The notes below the pieces were generated by a model, which searched no databases, had not been told where the DNA came from, and was given only the letters and a program-made list of their open reading frames with translations. DNA of 64,000 nucleotides from Lepidonotus clava (taxonomy: Eukaryota; Annelida; Polychaeta; Phyllodocida; Polynoidae), in NCBI GenBank assembly GCA_936440205.1, contig OW387140.1, positions 25,727,659-25,791,658 of the forward strand, given 5' to 3'. The position numbers and the translations under genes are program-made. This document shows, piece by piece, positions 45,761 through 59,000 of the stretch (its first letter is position 1; each line of letters begins with the position of its first letter).

Positions 45761-47378
45761 TCAATCGCCCAGGTCGTTTGAAGTCCTGGCTCGAATGGAT
45801 TTTGTGATTAATGAAGTTGTGATTTCTGAGCATATTATGTGCATATGTAACTTTGCTAACGAAACCTCATCTACTGTTGGTTGTGTTTTAGGCATTATGT
45901 GTCACTGTCATGAATTTACTTTTAGCCGTTATAATCACGTACGTGAACATGCCGTTTACGTAGGTGTTGTGTTTTTAAATCCCGTCTTCGTTTTATTGTA
46001 GTAAATCTACGAGTTGACATTCGGTTTTCCTTACCACTGAGTAGAGACCTAGTAGGAGCAGATTAAATTAAATCTTCCATGACAAACCCACATCAGTGCG
46101 ACATCAATCTCCAGCCGAGGTTGTTGAACCTATACAAACTGCTGGGTGGTGGAGAGTGTACACGCAAACTACAGATCCATCTAGGCTCCTTAACTAAACA
46201 CTTACCTCAGTGCTCGCACAGAATGGCACCGAGATTTAATTGTGAAATTTTGTTTGTCGCTGCTATATATAATGCACATGCATGTTACTCATTAACGATA
46301 ATAAGATACGTCATTTATTTTCTTCATGTTATCACAGACACAATTTCTGCGTCGTAGTTTCATGTGCCCTTTGATATACGTCTTGATGACATTTACGAAC
46401 GTCAATATCATTATATTCGTTCACGCGAACCGAAAGGATCCATAAAGAAATGATGGGATTATAGACCTGTGTAAACAATTCCGTGTAACTTTCCTAGTAG
46501 TTATTCAGGTAAACTGTGTCTTCGATTTAAGTTTACCTCTATGAAAAAGACGGGAGAAAGTAGATCGTTGCGTTTCACTTCCTTTTTTTAATTATGATTT
46601 TTCACATCTTTACTTGAATAATTTTCTTCGCCTCATGCCTTAACAAAGAGTTTTGCTAGTTATGTACTCTATCCCCGACTATATTATCTTGTTGGTAAAC
46701 CTATAGGACTATTATCTAGAACCAATATCCGTATCTAAAATGTTCGATTTGACACTGTTCGACACAACCAAATTTACAGAAATACAGGGCAGCAGGTCAT
46801 GGAATAACAGGTTACGGAAAGAGTGTATGAAAATACGAATCGACTTTTCTGTCTGGTGACATTTACGATTTAATTTGCCTATTAGCGTTGGTCTTCTTCG
46901 GATCTGCCGTCTTTTCATCAGTGATGAGAATGGGACACATTTCAAAAATCTATTGTGCATGATGTTTCCTTCAAGTCTATATATGGCCGGAGTTAAAACT
47001 TCTTTTAAAAAAATGACATAATATAAGGCAACCGAAGGAAGCCATGCCGCCACATTATCTGGCTATTCAAAGAGTCTTTGTAATGAATGTATTGAAAGTC
47101 GCGGGGATAGATGCAGCCATTACAGAGAATTGCTAAAAGTGTATCTGAGCTAACAATAGCATTGTGAACTTTCATATGCTTCAATGTAATCAAATATGGT
47201 ACATGTCGGGAAAATGAGGAAGTGACGGACGTAACTTCTTATTGATTGGCATTTTTGAATTACAACTCTAATGACATTGACATTCGTTTCATGTTGTATT
47301 TATAATTGCAATGTAAATAGATATGGTTACTTATGATTTCGCACCGAATTCAATACTGTTTCTCTTTCTTTTTTACAG

Positions 47379-47420
47379 GTAAGTACTGCAAGATGTCAAC
47401 GGAACGTTTTACCTGTACAG
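47379..47420 (+). other. Candidate recursive splice site with 42-nt exon
   Basis: A pyrimidine tract and acceptor (TTTCTCTTTCTTTTTTACAG, ending at 47378) abuts GTAAGT at 47379-47384. This is the textbook ratchet-point arrangement seen in long introns of flies and vertebrates. A second donor, CAG|GTATGA, follows at 47420/47421, delimiting a 42-nt segment, exactly 14 codons. With the upstream exon ending in phase 0 it would read in frame (VSTARCQRNVLPVQ), so it could be either a regulated microexon or the short exon that defines a recursive site. It lies on the same strand as the 34.7 kb exon, about 12 kb downstream. There is no RNA evidence. Confidence 0.5.
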
Positions 47421-50039
47421 GTATGAATTGTATCTATTTTCTACCTTGAGTTTTGAATCAACATTAGGATGGCTGATTGGTACTTAAAACCGAATCCTGT
47501 AGTTGTATATGGATGTGTACCTCCAAATATATATCGAAATTCAATTGTCAATTGGCAGCAGGCCTTAATGTATACATAATAGCCAGACACATTTTCTTAT
47601 GGCAGATATATATATGATTTGCGACACTATTCACCAAAATTAGAGTCACCGCCAAATGTAGTCTCTTGGTAGCTTCAAGACACAAAATGAATATAAAAGT
47701 GCCATTTCTGCCATTTATTTGGGAGGAAGGTCAGAGCAAACGCCTTACATTGCCATTCATTCCGGCCAAAAGAAAAACGAATGTTAAGGTTATAAAACTT
47801 ATTACCTGTAATACCGCGGTGCATTTTTACATCGGGATACTATAAGTATATCTGTTATCATTTGCATTAATACATTTCCCCAATACTTTTTTCATATTTA
47901 TCTTCACTAAGGAGATTGATACATGTTTCTCTTTGACAAATTGCACACAAGGGTGATATTCCTCATACATAGAGGTTCTAATAACATTTATTTCAAATCT
48001 GCCACTATTATAATTGGGAGTTTGTCAGTAGTCGCCCAGCTACACTCTTGGTGGCTGCTGCCTAGACAGAAACATGGCCCTGTACTCTCCCTCACCCCCA
48101 ACTACCCCCTACCAGACGAAACACTTGATATTGTTTGTCCTCCCTGATAGAAACTCGTTTTAGCTTGCCTTTATCTCGTTTCCGCCTCAAAATGAGCGGA
48201 CTTTCAATTTCGGTTGGAAGCAATCAAATCCCTCTGGTATTGACATTGTATAGAATATGGATATAGAACCGATGGCAAGACTAGCCCTCGGTGGGTTGGT
48301 AGACTAGAGCTCTTCATACACTGAGAGGTTATTTTATTCATGATGCACGGCAGGCAGGCCCTGAGTAGGAATTTCCCTATTGGGTCTAAATAACTTATCA
48401 AACATTTCTCAATCTTCGTGTATGTGTTGATGCACGACATACTCTCTGTATGCTAAATATGCCCTAATAATTTTGTGTAAAGTGGACTTGGACTATTTCG
48501 ATGAATATTTATGTGATCATGATTACATTGGAAGAGGATTACTTTATTTACAAGCTTTTGTTCTTTTTAAATAAGCTTTTTTTGTCGAATGCATTCCTCC
48601 CTTGGTATTATCTTATGATATGTCGTTCGTGCAGTCTATGCTTTGTAAATGTCGCATTACCATTCCCTAGGAACCGTCAATTTTTCATGACCCTTTATAT
48701 ACATAGTAGTCCTACATTTCCGGATCTGCCAAAGTAATGCCCTAGGAGGGCACATAAATTCCTATAGTCACTATGGCTATGACAACAATTTTCTGTGGCA
48801 TCGATCAAGTTAATGTGTTTCAGAAATGGACCTTGGGCCCGAAGGCTTTTTCATTTCCTTTTATTTCCTCTTTTTGTTTTCTTATGCTTCATATTTAACG
48901 AGAAGAGGCCAGAGGTGACCCTATTTCTGTTGGCAGTGTAGTCACTGTTTGGGATTTGTAAGGGTACCAAATACAGTGGAAGTCAATATTTGTATCGAAA
49001 TATGAGTGGAGTGTGTAGACTTGTGCGAGCTATAGTGTAACACTTTAGGAATATAGATGGCCCTGCTGAAGAGATCCCTCCCAATAGCCTAAGGCTAGGC
49101 AGCTCGGGCCTACCCATAACCCTCCACACACGGGCACAAACTACAAGCCTCAAACCATCTAATCCAGCCAAAAACTCATCTGATTCTTTTTAATACATAG
49201 TTTTCTTTCATTCCTTTAATGTTAGGCCTGTCTATAGATGGTGCTAAAATATGGCGTTCTTTCCTCAAAAATGATGACGTAGCATGCAATGGGTTGCCTT
49301 TTAAAGGTTTTCTAGCTGCGTGGGTTTGTGTTTGGGCCATGCTAATGTATCGCGTCACCTTCTAGGAAGGGCAGGCTCCTTTGATCATAGTGCACAGTCC
49401 ATCATTCTCCTCCTAGAAATCCAGGAAATGTGCCCTTCATCATTCAGTGGGTATTGACCCATATAGAGCACCGACAACCTTTACAGTATTCACCGACGGT
49501 GGGTCGACGTTTTATACCCTGTATAACTCCGACCGACTATGTTTCAGCGTTGGTTTGTTGTATTAATTTCTATCAATATTTTCCAAGCACTAAGACCTAC
49601 GGACGAAAGAAACATATTGCTATACAGCAGTGGTTTACAATAAGAAGCATTTCTTGAATTATAATGAACGAGACTTGTTATGAATTGGCCTCCTCGGGAC
49701 TTGTGGCCATTCTGGTTGGCCTTGTTGTTCCACATCCTTCTGCATTGTACCTAGTCCCCATTTCCTCATTCAGGTCATCAGTTCTGTTCATTCAAATTGT
49801 TTGTTATCCTGCACCACTCAACCATTCAGGCGGAATTATGTTATTTTACCCTCAACTTGTTCTCCGCGCAGCCTTTGGAGCACCGCAGCCCCTCTACAAC
49901 AAATACACATACTTCACGACATCCAATTTTGATCCAATTCAAACGGTTAAAAAAACATCAGGTTATTGGTTTAGACAGCAGAAAGAGCCCACTCAAAAAG
50001 CTTGTTTTTTATTCTTCCCATAGCAGACTATTTCAAGGG

Positions 50040-50290
50040 TAATTCCATTTTTGCTGCACAGCAGTGCTGCTGGTTGCGCCCTCCTGTGGCATAACGAGGA
50101 ATTAACTACGTCATCCATAATGACAAGATCGCTTTCTTGGATTGCGTCCGCCCCAATGTACGACAGCCAATCAGAGTCGCTTTGATATTTGTGTCTTTCA
50201 AAATGACCGCCGCATCACTACCCATCGATCATCGGCTGTTGCCATGGCAACCCATAGCCATATTTCCCGCGCTTCATCCCTAAGAAAGGG
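50040..50290. promoter_or_regulatory. Candidate regulatory element with perfect X-box
   Basis: This GC-richer island has GTTGCCATGGCAAC (50238-50251, a perfect RFX palindrome), AGCCAATCAGAG (CCAAT box, 50167-50178), TACGTCATC and a CTCF-like GCGCCCTCCTGTGGC (50077-50091). The combination of X, CCAAT and CRE-like motifs resembles RFX/NF-Y/CREB-bound promoters or enhancers. It might be an alternative internal promoter. Confidence 0.45.
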
Positions 50291-50789
50291 GCACTACTTT
50301 TGAAGTGGAATTGGTGCTTGTTGCGACGAAATATCTTCCTCTTGCCCCAATGTCAGACCCATTGAGTCAGACCATTGATTTTACATTGCAGCGGACCTGC
50401 CTGCTTTCTGTCCCCAACCTATGTTTACAGTTTTTAATTTTCACTATTTACACTGCCATGCAAGAGAGAAGGACAAAAAGGGACTGGCGGGAAATGAAAA
50501 GAAGAAAATGTCTATCCGCTGGCGGTTTGGATTAGAAAAGGACTGTTTGCTCTATTCATATATGGAAACCAATTCATTGGGAGAGTGGGATGGTAGAAAT
50601 ATCGATCGCGTGCCGTCGTATATATCACTTGGGAGATTGTTTATGTCTCAGCCCCCAACCCCTGCTCCCAATTTCACTGAGGGATATCTATCTTGCAGCA
50701 GCATGATGTGAGCTAGTCAGGGAAACAGGGATTATAGATGTTCAATTTGGGTGATTCTTATCAATAGGATTTCATTGGTCATGGTGGAG

Positions 50790-50980
50790 TGGCCCCGGGG
50801 GTGAGGGAGGGTTGGGGGTGAGGGGCTGAGGGCAGATAGGGGGGCGTCAGGTGGCAGGGGGCGGGGCGGGGGACATGTGTGACACCTGGCGGCTGTCAGG
50901 GGTGATCACTGGGGGTCACCAGTCACAGGGGGTAGGGTACTGGGGGTAGAGGCTGAGGGCACGGGTTAGTGGGCTGTGAC
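50790..50980. repeat. G-rich, quadruplex-prone tract
   Basis: More than fifteen runs of three or more G occur within about 190 bases on the plus strand, with irregular GGGGGTGAGGG-type units. It can form several quadruplexes, in the template or the transcript depending on direction. Confidence 0.75.
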
Positions 50981-52289
50981 GGAAGGGGTTAAAAAGGGGA
51001 GGAGGAAGGGACCTCGAGGGTGAGGGTCAGCCTTGGAAGAGGCCATAACGGTAGGTACAGTGCACAAAGGTAACTTAGAAAGAGCAAAGAAATGTAATCC
51101 AGATAAGGGTGAGGCAATGCAAGATTCATCAGCCGTTGTAAATGTGACCTTTGGAATGTTGAATATCATGTAATAGTCGTGTAAAGGTGGCCTTTCCATT
51201 ACCTATAATGTACCTCAATGGCCCCCTACACCAACATTTGGATTATTTAAAAGTCAAGTTTTGCACAATGCATGTTGCTGTTAACTAATCAATAGTGAGT
51301 AAAGCCAATAGGAAAAAACATAAACTTGTTCGTATGGAAGTTGTTCAAACCTTTCATGGCCTTGGCATTATTATGCTTCTAAGAATGAAGCTATTCTCTT
51401 TTTCGAAAAGAACATGTACAATGGAAGGTAAATCTGACATTTGGTTAACAAAGACGATCTGATTGCTTGTTTGCAACATGTCATTTTCAGATGACCTTCT
51501 TACTTGCCATATGTCATTGAGAACTAGGTCGATGAGCTCACCTTGCCAATGATTTCTAAAGATCCGTCAGATTGCCTTAGAGTATGATGTGTCGTTAAAA
51601 ACCTAATCACTTCACAAAAATGTACCGATACTGGCACTACCTAACGAGACCGATATCGCTGCCATAGTTATACCTCTGTTACATTTACGTCACACAATCC
51701 CCGTTCTTATATTATCTATGGTTGATCGTCCACGCGCAACCCAAATATAAATGTAGAAGGGATGTTACCAGGTTGTGTTATGCAGCCGCCTTAAATATAC
51801 ATATTAAATTTTGTTAAGAACGAAAAAGGACGCATACAACTGTTATGAGGCAAGATGGTCTGATCTGGCTTTTGCTCTGAATAGAAGCTGCTTTCATTGG
51901 AGAGGTAAAAGCTTGTTTTAAATGGCAATCCACTTAATGGTTCGGCCAATTCTCTTATACCATTACTCTGGACTAAACCTCTAATGTAGAGAGGATATCC
52001 TGATGAGGTATAAGTAGCTCTACGGTCTAGGGTAGCAGTATAGATTATAAAAATGACAAGAAACCGAATCTCGTCGTTGCAGATAATCCAGCTATAAATT
52101 TACCCTTTGATCTATATTCAGTCGAGGTTATAGAATACAAGATAAACCATATACCTTACTCAGCCATATACAGACTTTAGCGATACTGGATTAGGGGTTG
52201 AGTAATCCCCCCTAACCTTTAATCCTGCCTTAGCCCAGCCACCTAAGGGCATGGGTAATGTTTGCGATCCTTTGCCCTATAGACAATCT

Positions 52290-52560
52290 CCGAAGGATCA
52301 ATTCGCCTGAACCCAGGAACCTTTCATCAGCGCTCTTAGTCATGTGACCGGAGCCTCTAATTAGTCGGTGGGCTAAGACAAGCGCTGCTTGTATCCACTA
52401 ATTAACTCTCCATTAAACTAATGATCTTAAGGCACTTCTTATGCGCTGACATGTGGCGGCCGCTGAGGCTGCTGCAGGGCGTCTCTGTAATTAATGGATA
52501 TTAATAGACAAAGTGATCGTATCCTGCCTTTGTTCTTATACTGTCAGTTTTCTGCCAGGT
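52290..52560. promoter_or_regulatory. Candidate homeodomain-type enhancer
   Basis: TAATTA-type cores occur as CTAATTAGTC, CTAATTAACTC, CATTAAACTAATG and GTAATTAATGGATATTAATAG within about 150 bases, alongside GGCGGCCGC and AGCGCTGCTTG. Clustering of such cores in a GC-richer patch is typical of developmental enhancers. It is a motif-density call only. Confidence 0.35.
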
Positions 52561-55500
52561 GCTAATTTGATATTCTAGCTTTGGGTTTTCATTGACCTTG
52601 GCTTAGTAGATCAAAACTAGCTCTCTATCATCCCCTCTAGCTAGTAAAGGCAGAGGATAGTATCGGTGTATCCTCAGTTGATTGTATCTATAGACCTTTC
52701 CACTTAGACCTATAGGCCTGGTATTAAGATGGATAACGAATCTGACCCACTCCCCAGGAGCATTGTTGCATGCCGGGGTCCTATTTGTGGTTGCGGAAGT
52801 CCAATAATTCTTATGATAATAATGGTAACATAAGTTCAGTCACCTATATTTATCGTTACCGGTAGGATTAGCTATGTCAATGTAAAGTGAGGATATTATT
52901 ATGCAAAGAATATAATTTAATAGTGATTCTGTGTCAACCTTGCTCATGTATATCTAATACGATAGTCCATTAAGTATTTTTACAGTTTATTGGTACAGGC
53001 AGATGTGACTTGGCTCGGGCTTGGGTCTCTTTTGGGTCTATTGCTAAAAGGTCTGTTTTTATCTTATTGAACTTAGATATGATCACATGCCCCCTCCCCC
53101 GCAGAACAGAAATGGCTGGCAATTAAGCTGTACCCCTTACATGTTCAGGCTGGTACGCTTTCACATATTTTGTACAAATGGCCATCTTTTTCTGTCTTAT
53201 GAATTTTTGTAATTAGCGCCTTGAGGACAGTTCCTGCAATAAATCAAAATATGTACAGTGCGGCAACCTCCGAATGAAACTAACCCAGTCTGACGTTTAA
53301 TCAACCCATACCAGCTTCGAAAATTCTAAGAGGTTGTATTCTTAACGACATTAAGTCTTATTTTTAGTAGATATTACACTTTGAAATGCAGTACAGACTG
53401 GTTCGCAAGATTCAGTGACAGTGAACATGGGTATACGCATCTGAAATGCCAGTGTATCACGAATACATTCTCAGTGTTCTAAGATGAAGTATGACAGTGC
53501 CCTTGGGCGATAAATATTAAAAGTGTATCCATGTATTCCGCTGGGGCCGGGGTCGGGGACCCCGCATATCTGTCACTCAGACCAACAAATTGGGCCGAGT
53601 GCGGCCACTCCGTAAGCCAATTGAGTTCCCGGGGAACAAACTGCAGTAAAGTGGTAACCATTACATTGATCCAAGCAAAGTACATCCATCACTTTAGGCC
53701 AGGATGAATACCGATAGGCCGATCTATATCAATCAGATGGCATTATCAAATCAAGTTGTTTGTCACTGGAGTACTTCCCCGTGTATTGCATCAAAATAAC
53801 TATTTTACTGTGTATTTTATTTATTTCCTTCTTATCCGACCATCACGCGTGCAGTGTGTCTTATTGGTCCATTTTATGATGGCAGTATGTCCTGAATAAC
53901 AGAACTATATTCATATTGTACTTATTCGATAAATAAACTTTACTGTGCATATCGTCGTAAATGCAGTATAGAAATTATCAAGATTGCCTAGAAGGAACGA
54001 TGTGTAGCCATCCCACTTTCTATTTTTCATCCGTTGTTAAGTTAAGCTCGCCTTTTTAAACTATTACTCTTCCTAATAGGCCGACAAAGGATCACGTGAC
54101 TGGCGGCTGTTGTTTGACGGAGCCACCACTGAGTGGCGCCACTGTATCCCCCGCTTCCTGTTAACTCAGGGTAATTAAGACGAGAAGGTAGGACCATGAG
54201 AAACAATCGGCCTGACAGCTAGAGGTGTGTGCTGTTAGTGGGTTTAGAACACATCCCCTGAGGACACTATCAAAGATAAGTCCATGAAAGACTTGTAGGT
54301 CAGCGATGCCAGTTTTCCTACTTAGGTTTTTAAAAAAGCATTTCCCATATTCTAGGGATTTCAGTTCAGACCAAATTCTAAATTGAGCCATATATTGATT
54401 TAAGTGCACTTTTAATGTCTAAAGACACTATCTTTATTAAGTTATATTCCTCCCAGACTTTTCCTTCTTTTTCCAACTACAGAGTCTCTTTCAGGCAAAT
54501 ATGTTCTATATCTCAATCTTAGATGTTATTAGAGATTGCAGTATATGAAATACTTGGAAGTCCAGAGATTACAATTATTTAAGATAAGTATTTCAAAGTA
54601 TTTCGACTTTAAACCGTCAGCCCTTTACATATATATTTCGGGAGCATGACAGGAGCTGTCCCAACTAATTGAGGCTAGAATACTATACTTATTTTATTGT
54701 GGCGGTTCGATGAAAAAATGAAAACTTAAATGCTGATTCAATTGTGTTGGTATCAATACAATCAATTCAGTAATACAACTATAATGTTGATTACTTCAGC
54801 ATTAACCTTAATATCCGAAACAGCTGAAAGGCATCGGTAAAAACATGGAACATCCCTGTTAAATAATGGAGTCAGGTTTAATTATTTCTAGATGGGTTAT
54901 TCTGGTCTCTATTTCCTATGGGTTGAGCCCAGCCAATCTTGTTCCTCATCGTTTTGGTTTTTATCTGTCACTGCCAACACTGGCCTGGTAATTGGTATCT
55001 GTTTGTAGGTCAAACTAGGGTTTCAGCACATTGCCAGCATCTGGCAGTATTGTGTTGATTCGTTTTGATAGTAGCACCCACCATAGTATTAAAAGACAAG
55101 AAATTTGAGAATACAATTTTGAATTGACGCGCATTGTTTTATGCATGTTCAGAACTACTATTTCGTATCTTTACAATTTTGTTTTTCAAAATGTTGTTTA
55201 ACCTTAACTACCGATTATTATATATTGAATAAAGTTTCTAGTTGGTATGCGCTAAAAGACAAACCAGATTCACTAGCAAACTACGAATGCAGTGCCCCAA
55301 ATGAGAAACGAATTGAATAGATTGCGTGCTTAGTTGTTGTATAGAGGCGATGTAAAAGAATTAAAAAAAGAAGCTTATTTCAATCACTGAGATGTGCCTT
55401 TACAAAACATATGCCATTTAGTCTTTGATATACAAAGGGAATGCTTTTCAAAAAGTGATATGGGAACTACTCAAAACAAAGCTGCACATCCATTAACTGG

Positions 55501-57141
55501 ACTGAAAATGGATCTGTTTTTACATGTCTATATGTATAATATCCTCAAAATGCAACCAGGGGAAGCTTTTTTAATCGCATACACTTCGAGGGGACAGATG
55601 GAGTTAGAAATACATAGCCGGTTATTTGTGAAGCAGAATCCTTACCACTAGAACAGTTTGTAGTGGTAATGGGAGCTGTTATTTGGATCAACATGAAGCG
55701 GGGAGCGTTTTCGACAGATAGATAAAAATGGGAAAAACTGCAGGGTGCTGTGTCCTTTATACCCTGCATTAAATCTTATCTTGCAAGTTTCAAATTTCCG
55801 ATGAATTTAAGAAAATAATATATCGAACTACAGAAAGCTCCCCCGCCCTCCTTTTCAAAATGTTTTACTCTTTCCCTTTCAGTCCTCCTTTCTGAATTCC
55901 TATAGTGCACAGTATCTAAACCATTTTATCACAAACATGGGCTCCCCATTTAGACCTGCAAATCAACAGCCGTCTATATGCGGTAAGGAGTAAATATAAA
56001 TAGCAGGAGTATCAAAAGTATCAAGATGTATAACCTATCTGACTGGAAAAAAACACAAAGGAAAAACAGGTCAGGCATAATCCTGCTCGTTTAGTTATCA
56101 GAAAACCTTCAGCACACAAATTGGGTGTTCCATTACAGACAGTCCTCTAATCTCCTTCGTCTGATCACTAAATCGACCCGCTTCAATTTCCTGTGGACAT
56201 AGCAAGACGGCGCAAATTAAATGGATTCTTAGGAAGATTTGACAGGAGAGAGGTGGAAATAGCCTATCCAATGGTGAAGCAATGGCCATCATCTGTTTGT
56301 GCAGATATCAGCTTATGTAGATTATGTGCCAGCTGGTTGCGGGAATATAATCTCATTTCCCGGATAGCAGTGACATATTTTGTCATTGTATTCCAGCAGG
56401 GAGATAATGGCCAAAGGTTTCTATTTACTTTCAGTTCCTGTAGGCCTATATACAAATATAACTTTGAAAGAGGCGTTGGTTAAAAATGCCTCAATTTGCC
56501 ATACAGGCACGCTGTTGCCATAAATTAAAATCGAATTCTAGTGGTATGTGGGTCAGTGAAAATACCTACAAGAGGGATTTTAGTGCTCTTTATCACACAC
56601 TCCTAGATGCTTTCTTCTCCAGATCATTCCAAAGTACAAGGCAAACATTTTCCAGAGGCTAATGAACTAGATGAAGAACACAGTTTGTGAATAAATTAAA
56701 ATTACTAGGATTTGATAACCAGATTTAACAATACATTTATGAGCTCGCTGAACAGATATTTGGCTGAAGCCCTAGAACAAAAACAAAATACCATAATGCG
56801 GTAGACATCGGACAACTCATAACATGGAAACGTATTGCTTGAACTACATGGCTTAGAACCGATGAGAAAATTGACGTATTCTCGTCTCAACCTATTCTGA
56901 CGGGATCCTCTTGATTTTCACTACTAATGTGGAGTCTATATAAAAGAAACTTATTCATAACCGTGTACTCGTTCTCATTGGGAAAGTATTTTATTCCTAA
57001 TGCATATATATTGTACAGATAGGCAGTGTTACTAGACCTATAGCTGTGGATAATCCTTAGCTATTAACCAGTAGGAATCTACGTGGTATCGATAATAACC
57101 ATTGTACAGTTCCAGAAAAAAAGGCCACTCCCGCACTCAGT

Positions 57142-57513
57142 CTATGACATTGTATACCCCCAACTACCACGATAAGGTGTAGCTGGGCGAGGGGCATGTC
57201 GTAGATCGGGATGGGGGAAGAGGCTCCATAGATCATGCACCGGGTCAAATGGCACTATAGCAGATCTGGTGTTCTGCACACAGTGTATGTATAGGTCTCC
57301 TTGCCGTAAGAAATCCACCAGCCTTTGTCGGTCCCCATGCAAGACATAGAGAAGATTGTCTCGTACTTCTTGATTCCAAAGCCGTTCATTGATCAGGGGT
57401 AGAGCCCACTGCTTCTGCAGTGCCACCGTGTGGTTAAAAACAGAACACAAACCTTGACTTCCCTCCCCATGCCCGCGCACCTCAGCCAATCCAGCAGACT
57501 CAAGCCCATCCAA
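57142..57513 (-). CDS. Unrecognised open frame, protein-like
   Basis: A 123-codon frame on the minus strand has a protein-like middle: residues about 30-70 (ALQKQWALPLINERLWNQ onward) are amphipathic, followed by FDPVHDLWSLFPHPD. The local sequence is GC-richer than its surroundings. It is antisense to the putative long gene. No family is recognised and no splice or promoter signal supports it. It may be a decayed fragment of an inserted element or host gene. Confidence 0.25.
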   Translation of the reverse strand: MDGLESAGLAEVRGHGEGSQGLCSVFNHTVALQKQWALPLINERLWNQEVRDNLLYVLHGDRQRLVDFLRQGDLYIHCVQNTRSAIVPFDPVHDLWSLFPHPDLRHAPRPATPYRGSWGYTMS

Positions 57514-58844
57514 TTTCCTGCTTGGAATTTACAGCTGTGAAGTCCTGAGCACACCAAGAAACATAAATGGCACCAAAATGAGCTAAAGACGTACACATTA
57601 TTGCCAGTTCCCATCGCACTGTATTACAAGTCATTTGAGAGATATAGGAATTGATGAGCTTCACAGAAAGTTGCAAGCCGGTTTTATTGCCGGTGATATA
57701 ACCCAGGCTGTTTGCTGAGATGAAGATGCTAGCTCGCATCATTGCACATGGTGTAATGGAGTAGACAGGGTATTATGGTGGACATAAATGTCGGATCGAT
57801 GTTGCTATCGTTCTCTGTGCATCACGTCCGCAGAGATCAAGAAACTGCATTAAAACCTGCACAGGGCATAAGGCGGGCCGTCCGACCCATTGGCCATCTT
57901 AATGCCACTTCGTAGATTGGAAATGCCGGCACTTTAGTAGGAGATTCATATCTCTCCCTGGTGCCACGTTTAGGACTACATCTTAGAACCTTTACGTGCA
58001 CAATCTTTTTCTTTCCATTATTTTTCTTTCATAGACATCAACCTAGTTATATACTATTTTTGATGAAGTTCATATAATTTAGTGACTTGTTTGCAAGGTT
58101 GCCCTTGATAATAGCTCTGGTGGAACCATTCATAGTCCTATCTGGATAGGGGTACTTTGTACAATTTACTTTGTTGTTAGTGAAGTCCTTAACATAACAT
58201 AATTATATTGTCTGCTTTCCTATGCAAAAATACATGCATGTCTATAGGGGAAGCAATAGGCCTAGTAGCACAATGCCCATGAATCACTTTTTCAAACCCA
58301 AAAGACTATAGAAATACATTTTCTGAGTGTCACTAAGACCATGGTGAAATCTAAACTATGAAAACTAATTAGCCAATTTATGCAAATCCTCAAAAGGTCC
58401 ACTTTGTTTACACATAATTGGAAAAGGTAGCACTTTTATGGAATCTAATAAGGTTTGAATTAAATTTCCTGGCTAATGATCTATACGTTAAATGACATTT
58501 AGACTGTGTTATCTCAGTTTGCAAAGTTATCACTGTTAGATACTCCATTGCTTTTGGTTCCCTTCCTTTATTTGGATTGCAAAATTGCAAGAAAAGAAAT
58601 TGTACTGCAATAATAAACTCGGTTTGACGGTTATTGTGAAAAATATTTACAACTTAATAGCGTACTATTTTTAGGGAGTTTGATAACCAACACTTGTGGC
58701 GGGTTATAGCATAACATGTTTTGTCCTTTTTTGGGGGGTTTAAAAGGCAACGAATAAGGGACAATGGATTGAGGGAAAAGAAGGTAATGAAACATAAACA
58801 AGCAAGATGTTGGAACTCAGTGAGGTATAACGTATATTATATAC

Positions 58845-59000
58845 CTTTATTAGAACAAGGTGGTTCCCCTCGACTTTTGACAGACGGCCGATGGCGCTTT
58901 GATGATTATATCAGGGCATCATTTGGCTGCGGCCGGCCTGGGTTGATTGGATCATGTTGTAACCGAGATGATGGATTAAGCCGTGGATACACGCTGATGC
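58845..59000. promoter_or_regulatory. Candidate conserved non-coding element
   Basis: A compact GC-richer island with CGCTTTGATG (TCF/LEF-like), GATTATATCA and GGCTGCGGCCGGCC stands out from AT-rich flanks. A 96-codon frame passes through but has no protein character. Confidence 0.25.

Larger units (their letters stand above)
35309..47378 (+). other. Long intron-like stretch (first part), no exon seen
   Basis: If the exon at 34.7 kb is spliced, this is intron. It contains several minisatellites and a TA tract, listed separately. Frames of 60-90 codons are scattered on both strands without protein-like features. A pyrimidine tract with CAG|GTGAAC at 40262-40276 resembles a splice junction but has a poor donor half. 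Confidence 0.5.

Noticed and set aside
49664-50023. 119-codon plus-strand frame as a host gene
   Set aside because: Composition is not protein-like, and there is no splice, promoter or family support.
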